NCBI RefSeq assembly: GCF_039537665.1
Contig: NZ_BAABAY010000001.1
Coordinates: 806,001 to 870,000 of the forward strand
DNA from: Gaetbulibacter_A aestuarii
Lineage (GTDB): Bacteria; Bacteroidota; Bacteroidia; Flavobacteriales; Flavobacteriaceae
Length of the DNA: 64,000 bases
Direction: 5' to 3'
Shown here: positions 16,917 to 24,981 of the stretch, piece after piece
Layout: each line of letters begins with the position of its first letter
Numbering within the stretch: the stretch's first letter is position 1
Notes under the pieces: generated by a model
What the model was told of the DNA's origin: nothing
Databases searched by the model: none
Seen by the model: the letters and a program-made list of their open reading frames with translations, nothing else
Program-made: the position numbers and the translations under genes

Positions 16917-17454
16917 TTAAAATTTGTTTTCCAGGCTAATATTATCAATATATTCTACCTCTTTATCATTATAAAACGGTATTAAATGTTTAAGGGCTTT
17001 AAAAACACGTTCCGCATGGTCTTTGGTGTCTAAAATTAAATGCACAAAACCATTCGTGCCATAAGTGTCACTTTTAGGTAGTGAAATTTTCCCCACTTGG
17101 GGAATGAGTTTTACAAACACCCTTGCCTTCAAATTCAATAGAATACACATCTCCAGATTTGATATTTTTCATGGTTCTAATATTCGCTAAAGAAATCTCA
17201 GTTGAAGTTTCCATATAATTAAATATCATACTGATTAAAAGTGTCCCCGTATTTTCGTTTGCTTTGATATAAGATTGACGTTCTTTACCATCTGCCCACG
17301 TGCCGCCTTTATGATTCCCTTTATTTAAGAAATCAGAGGCATAGTTATTAATCCAGCCAATCGTCTCGTCTTTGGTTGGGCCATTACTACTTTGAGCATT
17401 TAAAACCTGTGTTGATATAATAAAGCTGATTAGTAGTAGCTTCGTTTTTTTCAT
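16917..17454 (-). pseudogene. secreted paralogue P1, broken by a +1 frameshift; first gene of the operon
   Basis: Start chosen at the ATG at 17454 (MKKTKLLLIS), not the in-frame ATG 33 bases upstream, because the signal peptide starts there. The first frame runs through GPTKDETIGWINNYASDF and on to HSPSGENFTT, stopping at 17074. The rest (LPKSDTYGTNG ... KALKHLIPFYN ... SLENKF) continues in another frame. Relative to P2, an extra A in the run at about 17091-17094 explains the shift. P1 and P2 are otherwise very similar in DNA. The gene follows the LytTR operator and promoter directly. Confidence 0.75.
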
Positions 17455-17491
17455 TTGTAAAATATTAATTGGAGTTGCTAGTAGCAATAAA

Positions 17492-17522
17492 CAAATATGT
17501 TGAATGATCGATCACAATTCAA
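17492..17522 (-). promoter_or_regulatory. promoter of the secreted-paralogue operon
   Basis: On the minus strand TTG (17520-17522) and a CATATTTG -7 box (17492-17499) are separated by 20 bases. The -7 box ends 37 bases before the ATG at 17454. Same geometry as at 13735-13765, and in both cases the operator repeat lies 6-7 bases upstream of the TTG. Confidence 0.6.
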
Positions 17523-17528
17523 TTTTTT

Positions 17529-17561
17529 GTCATGAAACAGCCAAATTGCGACATGAAACAG
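17529..17561 (-). promoter_or_regulatory. LytTR-type operator: two 12-base direct repeats, 21-base spacing
   Basis: GTCATGAAACAG (17529-17540) and GACATGAAACAG (17550-17561) are direct repeats with a start-to-start distance of exactly 21 bases, two helical turns. This is the known geometry of LytTR-domain binding sites. They lie between the stop of the LytTR regulator gene and the promoter of the first paralogue. Confidence 0.7.
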
Positions 17562-17593
17562 GGTGTTTTGATCGGCCATGAGGCGGAAAAGTG

Positions 17594-18970
17594 TTAATTG
17601 GCGTGTAATCTTTCTTTTAATGCTGCTTTATAATTGGGAGATAATTTTACCCAAATTCCATTTTGCATCATGAGTTGGGTGGAGTTGATGATCTTAATTT
17701 TATGAATGTTTACTGCATAAGATTTTTGGGTGCGAATAAAGGCATTTTCCGGTAGAAGTTTTAAAAGTTTACTTAATGAAATGCGCTCCACTAAGGGTGC
17801 TTCAGTCTCTTCTAAATAAATTTCAACGTAATGCGCATCCGATTTCAAGTAAACCACCTCTTCCAAAACGATAAGCTTCCCACTTGGTAATTCCAAACGA
17901 TGCGTTTCAGGAGTGTTTTCCTGAGATTTCCTTTGAAGTTTTTCGTAGGCCACATTAAATGCGTCGAGTTGCTCCTGAAGCTGTGCCACTTCATGCTTGC
18001 TGATTTTGTTCTTTTTGTAAAGGAAAAAAACGATAACTCCTAACCCGATCAAAATAACAATGGCCATAAACAAATTGGATTGGTAAAAAGCCTTTTCAGT
18101 AGTTAAACGATTGATGCGTTTGTTCTTATGCTCGGCAATACTTTTTTCTTTGGTCGTCCAGGAAGCATCGGTAGCCGCGCCTTTAGGCGGACGCATTTTC
18201 GTCTGTTCTGCTAAATTGTAATAGGACTCTGCCTGATCTTCATTGCCTTTTTCGTCATAAATGCGTCCTAGTAAATTGTAAGTTGATGCCAGATTAGGTC
18301 TGAAATTAATGGCTTTTGTGAGTTCCAAACTTTTGCTAGCCTTAGTTAGTGCTGCGTTATAATTTTTTTTGATCAAATCAACCTCGGCGAGCATATTATA
18401 AGTTTGTGCCGAAAACATCTTATTGTTAATCGCGTTAAATCCTTTCAATGCTGCTTGCAGGTAATACTGCGCACTGTCTAGTTTGTTTTCCCGTAAAAAG
18501 ATGTTTCCAATATTTCTTTGGGTTTGATAATATTGAAATTTTTGGCGCGCTTCATTTTTAAGAAAACTCAAGTTTCCCCGGAAATAATAAAGTGCAGAGT
18601 CGTAATATTTAGTTTGAAAATGAACTTGAGCTAGCGTATTGGTTATGGCGTGGTAAGCGCCGTCATTATTTGAGTCCTTAGCAAGTTTAATAGCTTCACG
18701 ACAATAATTATAGGCGTCCTGATACTGCATCTGGCCCAAAGCAATTCTAGATAAAAATTGATTGGCAGCCAATACCCCTTTTGTATTATTTTCTAGCTTG
18801 GAAGCCTCCAGTAATTTTAGGGCATTTGCCTTGAAATCAACCGGATTCCTTCTGCTGTTCAGGCAGACTGAAATGAGACTGTCAATTTTTGAATTATTTT
18901 GAATAGGTGTCTGTGCACTTAGAAAAAACGAAAAAATAAGTGCGCCGGTTGTTAAAACTCGGATTTTCAT
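17594..18970 (-). CDS. membrane-bound TPR-LytTR one-component transcription regulator
   Basis: A 458-residue protein: signal peptide (1-20), TPR helical repeats from about 60 to 260 (for example QFLSRIALGQMQYQDAYNYC, NTLAQVHFQTKYYDSALYYF), a transmembrane helix at 299-318, a short coiled coil (322-350), and a C-terminal LytTR DNA-binding domain (358-458; EVVYLKSDAHYVEIYL, FIRTQKSYAVNIHKI). TPRs face the periplasm and the DNA-binding domain the cytoplasm, so it can act without a separate kinase. Its likely targets are the direct repeats right behind it (17529-17561) and before the 1182-residue gene (13772-13804). Such TPR-LytTR proteins are common in Bacteroidota; their ligands are mostly unknown. 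Confidence 0.88.
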   Translation of the reverse strand: MKIRVLTTGALIFSFFLSAQTPIQNNSKIDSLISVCLNSRRNPVDFKANALKLLEASKLENNTKGVLAANQFLSRIALGQMQYQDAYNYCREAIKLAKDSNNDGAYHAITNTLAQVHFQTKYYDSALYYFRGNLSFLKNEARQKFQYYQTQRNIGNIFLRENKLDSAQYYLQAALKGFNAINNKMFSAQTYNMLAEVDLIKKNYNAALTKASKSLELTKAINFRPNLASTYNLLGRIYDEKGNEDQAESYYNLAEQTKMRPPKGAATDASWTTKEKSIAEHKNKRINRLTTEKAFYQSNLFMAIVILIGLGVIVFFLYKKNKISKHEVAQLQEQLDAFNVAYEKLQRKSQENTPETHRLELPSGKLIVLEEVVYLKSDAHYVEIYLEETEAPLVERISLSKLLKLLPENAFIRTQKSYAVNIHKIKIINSTQLMMQNGIWVKLSPNYKAALKERLHAN

Positions 18971-19001
18971 GGGAGAATTCTAAAATTAAAAAACTTTAGA
19001 A

Positions 19002-19009
19002 CAAATGTA
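19002..19009 (-). promoter_or_regulatory. possible -7 box of the LytTR regulator gene
   Basis: TACATTTG on the minus strand matches TAnnTTTG exactly and lies 31 bases before the regulator's ATG. No TTG at the usual distance is seen. A match of 10 out of 11 bases to the operator core (TGAAACGGCCA, 19051-19061) lies 41 bases further upstream, so autoregulation is possible. Confidence 0.4.
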
Positions 19010-19101
19010 ATAAATTCTAATATATGATAATAACCAAGTTTTGAGGGGCTTGAAACGGCCAGTAAACAGCGATAGTGCTTTTAAACTTTTTTCAAGGCAC
19101 A

Positions 19102-19497
19102 TTATGAAGCCAAACTATCGATCACATTTTTAAGTTTCTGCTGGATCTCGTGGGCAACATTAGCTAAGGCATCGTTTTCAACCGAGATCATAGACGCTAC
19201 AGGATCTACAGCTGCTACCTCAATATGACCTTCGTCATTTTCATGAACCACCACGTTACAAGGCAGGAACAACCCGATCTTTTCTTCTTTTTGCAAAGCC
19301 TCATAAGCATAAGGCGGATTGCAGGCACCAAGAATGCGGTATTTTTTGAAATCGACGTCCAATTTTTTCTTTAAGGTCTGGGCAATATCAATTTCTGTAA
19401 GCACACCAAAGCCTTCTTTTTTTAGAGCCTGAGTCACTTCCTCTATGGCATCATTAAAAGGTTTATCGCGTAATGTTGTTTTAAAATAATAACTCAT
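19102..19497 (-). CDS. DUF302 domain protein
   Basis: A 131-residue soluble protein that is almost entirely one DUF302 domain: FNDAIEEVTQALKKEGFGVLTEIDI at the start, RILGACNPPYAYEAL at about 55-69, GLFLPCNVVVHE at 75-86. The two cysteines in GACNP and LPCNV are typical of the family. The fold is known but the function is not; related proteins are often linked to sulfur or redox metabolism. It is monocistronic here, with 130-160 bases on both sides. Confidence 0.9.
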   Translation of the reverse strand: MSYYFKTTLRDKPFNDAIEEVTQALKKEGFGVLTEIDIAQTLKKKLDVDFKKYRILGACNPPYAYEALQKEEKIGLFLPCNVVVHENDEGHIEVAAVDPVASMISVENDALANVAHEIQQKLKNVIDSLAS

Positions 19498-19657
19498 GAA
19501 TCTTCTAATTTTTGTGTTTTAAATCTTTTTAAATCGAATGTATAAGATACAGCTTTTTAGGAAGAACTTGTGTGACTAATGTAACTTTCAAACCTGTTTT
19601 TTAGCTTTAGAAACGTGTTTTATGCTTAGAAAATGTACGCTATAATCTCGTTCTTTT

Positions 19658-20134
19658 TTAAGGTGTTCTTTCGGTAGATGTTACGCAATCAATTTTCCAA
19701 CGGCCATGGTGTTTTTTATAAATCGTGGTCCAGGCGAAATGTGTTTCAGAAGGCGTCGAGGTACCGTCCTCTTTTTTGAAGTGCAACTTTACCAATTTAT
19801 CTACGATGGTATAGGCTAGCGTTCCATCTTCAGAAAACCTAATGATAGGATCAGAAACATCATCCCATTGATCAAAAGTTACAGAAGAAAAATAACGATG
19901 ATAGCGTTGCAACATATTTTTTTTAGAGGGCTGGGTTATTTCCCCTTTATTTACGGAAATAAAGCTTTTGGAAAATTGATTCACAAAAGCCAGGGAATCT
20001 TTATTAAAATGAGAATCGCGCTGAGCGTGGTGTAATTTAAGTATGGCAACCGTTTCCTTTTGAATATCGAATGTTGTCTTATTTTCGCAGGAAAAAAGCA
20101 GCAACAATCCCAGTGCTAGATAAATGATTCTCAT
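19658..20134 (-). CDS. lipoprotein with NTF2-like (DUF4440/SnoaL-type) domain
   Basis: A 158-residue protein with a lipobox (LLFSC, about residues 12-16). The rest resembles a single NTF2-like domain: an N-terminal helix (IQKETVAILKLHHAQRDSHF), a kinked helix, then strands including LAYTIVDKLVKLHF and the closing WTTIYKKHHGRWKIDCV, where 'W..h....W.i' is characteristic of this superfamily. These domains bind small molecules or are catalytic. It is separated by 17 bases from the GNAT gene upstream and probably co-transcribed with it. Confidence 0.75.
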   Translation of the reverse strand: MRIIYLALGLLLLFSCENKTTFDIQKETVAILKLHHAQRDSHFNKDSLAFVNQFSKSFISVNKGEITQPSKKNMLQRYHRYFSSVTFDQWDDVSDPIIRFSEDGTLAYTIVDKLVKLHFKKEDGTSTPSETHFAWTTIYKKHHGRWKIDCVTSTERTP

Positions 20135-20151
20135 ACCGTTTATATTTAAAT

Positions 20152-20658
20152 TTATTTTAAGACTTTCTCATAGGCCTTTCTGGGGCTGCCTCTAAAATAC
20201 ACTTCTCCGCAGTAGGTATAACCAAGTTTTTCAAACAAGGCGAGCATGGGTTGGTTATCAAAATTGGTATCGGCTTTCACGCTGTAAATCTCGTGTTGTA
20301 AAGCGAAAGCCTCAATGTAAAGAAACAGGGCTTTAGCAAGGCCTTGTCCTAAATAGTCATCGTGAATGGCCACGCGATGAAACACTACAAAATCACCATT
20401 CGAGAGCCATTGTCCTTCGAGGTTGTCGTATTCCGGTTCGTCGTTAATTAACACGGCGGCATAGCCAATAATTTTATCGTTGTGTGTTAGAACATAGCCC
20501 GCATCCCGGTCGATATCGCGGTTCAAAACCTCGGGATTCGGATAACCATCTTGCCACTGATTGCTGCCATCGGCCTTGCGACGGGCAATAGCTTGTTGAA
20601 TGATGGTCCAGATCTCAGGAATTTCAGAGCGTTTCGCTTTTCTAAAGTGATGGTTCAT
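20152..20658 (-). CDS. GNAT family N-acetyltransferase
   Basis: A 168-residue single-domain acetyltransferase. RKAKRSEIPEIWTIIQQAI is the N-terminal strand-helix; FHRVAIHDDYLGQGLAKALF around 115-134 contains the acetyl-CoA motif A (R/Q-x-x-G-x-G/A, here DDYLGQGLA); FEKLGYTYCGE is motif B. Acceptor unknown. Its start overlaps the stop of the upstream exported-protein gene by 4 bases. Confidence 0.88.
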   Translation of the reverse strand: MNHHFRKAKRSEIPEIWTIIQQAIARRKADGSNQWQDGYPNPEVLNRDIDRDAGYVLTHNDKIIGYAAVLINDEPEYDNLEGQWLSNGDFVVFHRVAIHDDYLGQGLAKALFLYIEAFALQHEIYSVKADTNFDNQPMLALFEKLGYTYCGEVYFRGSPRKAYEKVLK

Positions 20659-21161
20659 AGCTTCTTTTTTAACGTCCTCGAAAATATAAATTCATTACGT
20701 TTTATCCAGGTGGTATCATTTAATAATTGCACTTCTTTTTTTAATTTAAATTCAGATGGCCCGATAGTATAGCTATATCGAATTAGGACCTCTGAGTTAT
20801 CATTGCCGTCCCTCCCTTTACTTCTGGTTACAATTAGCGCTGTTTTATTTGGAAGCTCTTGTCTGCGAACAATGGCAGAAGCATTAATAAATTTTCTGTT
20901 TTTGGAAATGAATAAGGTATCCATCCCATTGGCATTTGGCTCGTCTGGATAACTTATCGAAAGAAGAAGATTATTTGTTCCGGCGATGGGTTCTACTTCA
21001 AGATTGACAGGCATGGAATAGGGTTTCCCCGAATTGTAATCGAGATAAGTTAATTTACCTTGCCAGAATCCCGGAATATTTTTAAGATCTTTTATGGATA
21101 TTATTTGTGCATTACTCAGAAGACTGAGAAATATGAAAATAAAACATAGTTTGGATTTCAT
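20655..21161 (-). CDS. exported protein of unknown function
   Basis: A 168-residue protein with signal peptide (1-18, ending SLLSNAQ). It opens with IPGFWQGKLTYLDYNSGKPYSMP, the beginning of a lipocalin-like or THAP4-like small barrel in many secreted Bacteroidota proteins ('W.G.l.y.d'), followed by alternating strands. No enzyme motif. It overlaps the GNAT gene by 4 bases, so the two are translationally coupled. Confidence 0.7.
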   Translation of the reverse strand: MKSKLCFIFIFLSLLSNAQIISIKDLKNIPGFWQGKLTYLDYNSGKPYSMPVNLEVEPIAGTNNLLLSISYPDEPNANGMDTLFISKNRKFINASAIVRRQELPNKTALIVTRSKGRDGNDNSEVLIRYSYTIGPSEFKLKKEVQLLNDTTWIKRNEFIFSRTLKKKL

Positions 21162-21268
21162 AATATTTCAGATTATGAGAAAAACGACTTTGTATTTTTC
21201 TATGGTAATAAACATACATCTTTTATGTTTTAAAAGCCTGATTATTAGGAGACAAAAAATATAAATTT

Positions 21269-21997
21269 TTAGTTGTCTTTTTTAATCAGCGTTCTGATCT
21301 CTGAAATTTTAGCAAGCGCTTTTGAGGCATTTCTAACAGAACCTCTTCTATTATCACGATACAATTTAAAGAAGGAAATTGTAGATGCCTTTTCAAAGAA
21401 TGTTTTAGGATCTGTCGGTTTACAGTAAACAGTCCATTTAAAATCCTTAAACTCCTGCTTTATTATGGGCACCCAGTCTAAATTAAATTGTTGTTCAACA
21501 TCATTAAAAGCTTGGTACACGTTAAATAAGCTTTGGTCATAATAGGATATTAAAGCCATTTGAAGCTTTTTATCGGAAATATTTTCCAGGCCCTTGGATT
21601 TCAACATTTCATAGGCGCTGGATTGCGATCTGAAACGCTCAAAGGTGATAATTTTTCCCATCCAAAAGCTCAGGCTGTCGTTGTAATTTTTTAAAGCGAC
21701 TTGTTCTAAAAGACGATCGGTACAATGTATGCCGAGCTCTGACTTAGCCAGTTCGTTAGATAGCGCTATTGAGTCCTGCTCCAGATTTTTATCAATGAGT
21801 GTGAGGATTTCATGTTCAAACTTTTCACCTTTCCGATCTTCATTCCAATTATTAACCTGAAGGGCGATCAGGATCCCGATCACGACCAGTACAATCTCGC
21901 CAATGGCATATTTCAGGTAGTTTAAGGTTTTACCTTCCTGAATAAAGGATTTTCGAATATTGTGAAATAGTTTAATCATCTTCGAGAACTTTATCAA
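21269..21997 (-). CDS. DUF6090-type membrane protein (second of a pair)
   Basis: A 242-residue protein with the highly characteristic start LKYAIGEIVLVVIGILIALQVNNWNEDRK: one membrane helix near residues 27-45 followed by NNWNE. The remainder is an alpha-helical extracytoplasmic domain. This is the flavobacterial family I recall as DUF6090; function unknown. Its N-terminus overlaps the end of the previous paralogue by 29 bases, and the two are one operon. Start at the first ATG is not certain; MIKLFHNIRK, 6 codons later, fits the family better. Confidence 0.8.
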   Translation of the reverse strand: MIKFSKMIKLFHNIRKSFIQEGKTLNYLKYAIGEIVLVVIGILIALQVNNWNEDRKGEKFEHEILTLIDKNLEQDSIALSNELAKSELGIHCTDRLLEQVALKNYNDSLSFWMGKIITFERFRSQSSAYEMLKSKGLENISDKKLQMALISYYDQSLFNVYQAFNDVEQQFNLDWVPIIKQEFKDFKWTVYCKPTDPKTFFEKASTISFFKLYRDNRRGSVRNASKALAKISEIRTLIKKDN

Positions 21998-22865
21998 TAT
22001 GATTCACGACCTTCCTAACGGTTAATCTGGTTTGGAGATATCGCGATAATTTATAACTCCGATCGGCTTCAACCTCTTTCAGTAACATTAAAAATTGAGG
22101 GTCTTTTTTTAACTGCTCAAAGTTTAGTGGCACGAAGCCTATGGTATAATTAGCGTCATCAAAGCTGGAGGTGACTATTTTTGATTTTTCACTTTGGTTG
22201 AGGCTATCTAACAAACTACCGATAAAGGGATTTTTACCTGGAAATTGTAGCGCATTTTGTTTATAAGTCCTCCCGCCTAAACTATCGGTAATTGCAGGAA
22301 TAATGTAGTGCAGATCAAGATCTGTATTCGGGGTGAAGTGGGTTACATAATAGGGATCCAGATAGTTTGAAATATCAGTGGTAAAGGCCGTGTTTTTACT
22401 GATTCGGGGAAAGAAGTCTTCATAAAGTGCTTTTATATTTTCACGAAGGGTATCATTTTGAATGATATCCAGCCCCAATTCTTTAATTTTTCCATAAACG
22501 GCGGTATTAGGATAAATGTACTCATCGTATTTTAAAAAGTAAAAATCAAAACAAAGCGCATCCTCATAAGGCTTATCATGGGTAATGACGTTTAAAATTT
22601 TTTCCTGACTGGTCTTTCCGATCCTCAGGAGGTAAATATCTGTGAACAGATCATAATAAGTATCTAAAAGTTCCTTTTTTAATTGCTTCAACAATACTTT
22701 TTCTTGTTTCAACCGCAGGGTGTTCTGATGCCAGCTATTGATTTGAACAGCGAGCAAAATCCCAATAACCACAAGGATAATTTCGCCTAAGGCATATTTT
22801 AAATAGTTGATGGTTTTGTTTTTAGAGAATAGATCTTGTCGGAGTTTTTTAAAAAACCTGGTCAT
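21972..22865 (-). CDS. DUF6090-type membrane protein (first of a pair)
   Basis: A 297-residue paralogue of the next gene: LKYALGEIILVVIGILLAVQINSWHQ gives the same single helix and the family's N-S/N-W motif. The extracytoplasmic domain is longer than in its partner by about 50 residues and differs in sequence, so the duplication is old. Tandem DUF6090 genes are common in Flavobacteriaceae. Function unknown. Confidence 0.82.
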   Translation of the reverse strand: MTRFFKKLRQDLFSKNKTINYLKYALGEIILVVIGILLAVQINSWHQNTLRLKQEKVLLKQLKKELLDTYYDLFTDIYLLRIGKTSQEKILNVITHDKPYEDALCFDFYFLKYDEYIYPNTAVYGKIKELGLDIIQNDTLRENIKALYEDFFPRISKNTAFTTDISNYLDPYYVTHFTPNTDLDLHYIIPAITDSLGGRTYKQNALQFPGKNPFIGSLLDSLNQSEKSKIVTSSFDDANYTIGFVPLNFEQLKKDPQFLMLLKEVEADRSYKLSRYLQTRLTVRKVVNHIDKVLEDD

Positions 22866-22999
22866 GCTTTGGTTGGTTTGAATAAGTCATAAAATCTGGG
22901 CAAAAAATGCCGGTCGTCCGATTTTCTAAGTGTCCGAAAGTTAGTGAATTATTTGACGATACTTACGCGAGTCCATTAAAATTTACCAGGGAAAGCATA

Positions 23000-23036
23000 C
23001 AAAAAAATAGCATCAAACCGTTGATTTGATGCTATT
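23000..23036 (-). terminator. strong rho-independent terminator
   Basis: A perfect 12-bp stem (23006-23017 with 23025-23036) around a 7-base loop is followed on the minus strand by a T-run. It ends the DoxX gene transcript 65 bases past its stop. Confidence 0.85.
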
Positions 23037-23100
23037 CCTATGAAAAACAAATTAATTTTTAATGAACTTACTCAAGGCTCATTTAACTTAAATCAATATT

Positions 23101-23565
23101 TTATGGTAAACTTTCGCTTACCGCATTAATACGTTTATTATGGCGACTTAAAGCGGCTTCATCCAAAGGATAAATAAACAGTAGGGCGCTTATAATTACT
23201 ATATTCTTTAAGATATACTGCCCTACCAGGGTGAGCACAAAAGGCCCACCCGAAAAGGACACATCGGGGAAAAATAGAGGCACAAAGGTGAATAACAAAT
23301 GTAATAGCGCCGCTGTAATGGCAACGCGAATTTTTATGTTGAAAACGAGCATGGCACCAATAGTAACTTCAATGGTGGCTAATAACAAAATGCTTATCTG
23401 ATCCGGTAAAAAACCAAGGGTCAGAAAATGTATGGTTTGTTTAGCCAGGGCATCAGCGGGGCTGAGTTCCGGGAAAAATTTTAACACACCAAACCACAAA
23501 TAGATAATGCCGATGCTTATAGCGATCAAACGATATTTGTTAATTCTAATTAAAATGCGACTCAT
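23101..23565 (-). CDS. DoxX-type membrane protein
   Basis: A 154-residue protein with four hydrophobic helices. The first carries IGIIYLWFGVLKFFPELSP, the conserved 'hhahG..KF' segment of the DoxX family; ATIEVTIGAMLVF in the third is typical. Members are small membrane proteins, some acting in redox or respiratory complexes. It is divergent from the histidine kinase gene, with 147 bases between that contain repeated GATTAAT motifs, so it may be a target of that two-component system. Confidence 0.8.
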   Translation of the reverse strand: MSRILIRINKYRLIAISIGIIYLWFGVLKFFPELSPADALAKQTIHFLTLGFLPDQISILLLATIEVTIGAMLVFNIKIRVAITAALLHLLFTFVPLFFPDVSFSGGPFVLTLVGQYILKNIVIISALLFIYPLDEAALSRHNKRINAVSESLP

Positions 23566-23631
23566 AGTTCTAACTCTAACGCTGCTAAAGTACAGGGTTT
23601 AGGCTTTGCTACTGGCTATCGAAAAGTAAAA

Positions 23632-23676
23632 AAGATTAATAAAAGATTAATTTGATTAATAAAAAGTTAATTTGAG
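23632..23676. promoter_or_regulatory. clustered GATTAAT repeats, candidate operator
   Basis: GATTAAT occurs at 23634-23640, 23645-23651 and 23654-23660, with GTTAAT at 23666-23671. A longer unit AAAAGnTTAATTTG repeats at 23641-23654 and 23661-23674 with a 20-base period. Spacing of 9-12 bases suits an OmpR/PhoB-type dimer site, and an OmpR-type regulator is encoded just downstream. Binding is inference. Confidence 0.45.
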
Positions 23677-23712
23677 GTAAGCAACACTTTTTTTAGTAAT
23701 ATAGCATCAGTT

Positions 23713-24981
23713 TTGAGCAAGCGTACCATATATATCGCCATTTTTGTAATCAGCATCATAACCTTGTTTGTGGTGCAGTATCAGTATTTAAAAATTGGCT
23801 TGAATGTAGCCAAAGTAAAATTCAATCGGGATATTGGGGAGTCGAGTCAGCAGATCAAACAAGAACTTGGCATTCAAACACAACTTACCTTTCTTATCGG
23901 TCGTGCTTTGGTAAAAGACGATAAATATTTCAACATGAGTCTGGATAGTATGGAGACAGCTTCAAAAAACTTTCTGGACGATTTTTTAAAATACCGCTTG
24001 TCTATTAATGGCATTAAAACCGATTTCTCCTATCGCTTGTTTACGCGCGACAGTACCTTTTATCTGAAATCTGCTCATACCTTCGCACCCGATACCAAGC
24101 TTGAAACGTATCCTATAGAATTGCAAGGCTATTTGCCCAAGCTGGTAAACCGCCAGGTGATCCTCGAACTTCAATTTAAGGATCTTAATAGCTATTTTTT
24201 ATCGCAACTTAATGGTTTGACCATCCCGAGTATTTTGTGTTTACTCGTAATCATCGTGATCTTTGTTTGGGTATTACGTTCGGTATACTGGCAGCATAAA
24301 GTGATTACCACCACCAATGCATTTATCAATAATTTAACCCACGAATTGAAAACGCCCGTATTCTCAATCGGTCTGGCAACAAAAATTTTAGAGCCCGAAG
24401 TACCTTCAACAAAAAAGCAATTCATAAATATTATAAAACAACAAACCGAACGCCTCAATAAACATATCGATAAGGTTTTGGAATTAGGGAAACTGGAATT
24501 TCAAAAAAAGGTTTTTAAAATTGAACCGCTTGATTTTTACCCCAATTTGAAAAAACTTTGCGAGGATTTTGAAGCCTTATCAAGTTTACAGAATATTCAG
24601 TTTAGCTATAGCTTGGAAGGCGATACCTATCCCATAAAAGCGGAAGCAACGCACCTGGAAAATGCCATCAGTAATATTTTGGATAATGCTCAAAAATACT
24701 CGGATGATCCGATGATTACTTTAAAAGCTAAAACGACAGCAAAAGTTCTGGAGATAACCGTTTCAGACAATGGCATTGGGATGAGTAAAAAGGAAAAATC
24801 GCTTATCTTTAAAAAGTATTACCGTGTGGGTAACGACGAACTGCATAAGGTAAAAGGTTATGGCCTTGGACTGAGTTATGTAAAGGATATCATCAAAAAA
24901 CATAAAGGCAAAATAAAAATTGACAGCACGCCCGGAAGTGGCACAAGTATCACCATTATTATACCCTTAAATCATGGCTAG
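23713..24981 (+). CDS. sensor histidine kinase
   Basis: A 422-residue kinase starting at TTG (no ATG precedes the first membrane helix). Membrane helices at about 5-25 and 171-190 bracket a periplasmic sensor domain of roughly 145 residues with no known fold. The phospho-accepting histidine is His210 in NNLTHELKTP; N-box ENAISNILDNAQ at 316-327; G1 SDNGIGM at 351-357; G2 GYGLGLSYV at 382-390. The gene overlaps the response regulator by 8 bases. Signal unknown. The pair resembles the small two-gene systems common in Flavobacteriia. Confidence 0.92.
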   Translation: MSKRTIYIAIFVISIITLFVVQYQYLKIGLNVAKVKFNRDIGESSQQIKQELGIQTQLTFLIGRALVKDDKYFNMSLDSMETASKNFLDDFLKYRLSINGIKTDFSYRLFTRDSTFYLKSAHTFAPDTKLETYPIELQGYLPKLVNRQVILELQFKDLNSYFLSQLNGLTIPSILCLLVIIVIFVWVLRSVYWQHKVITTTNAFINNLTHELKTPVFSIGLATKILEPEVPSTKKQFINIIKQQTERLNKHIDKVLELGKLEFQKKVFKIEPLDFYPNLKKLCEDFEALSSLQNIQFSYSLEGDTYPIKAEATHLENAISNILDNAQKYSDDPMITLKAKTTAKVLEITVSDNGIGMSKKEKSLIFKKYYRVGNDELHKVKGYGLGLSYVKDIIKKHKGKIKIDSTPGSGTSITIIIPLNHG

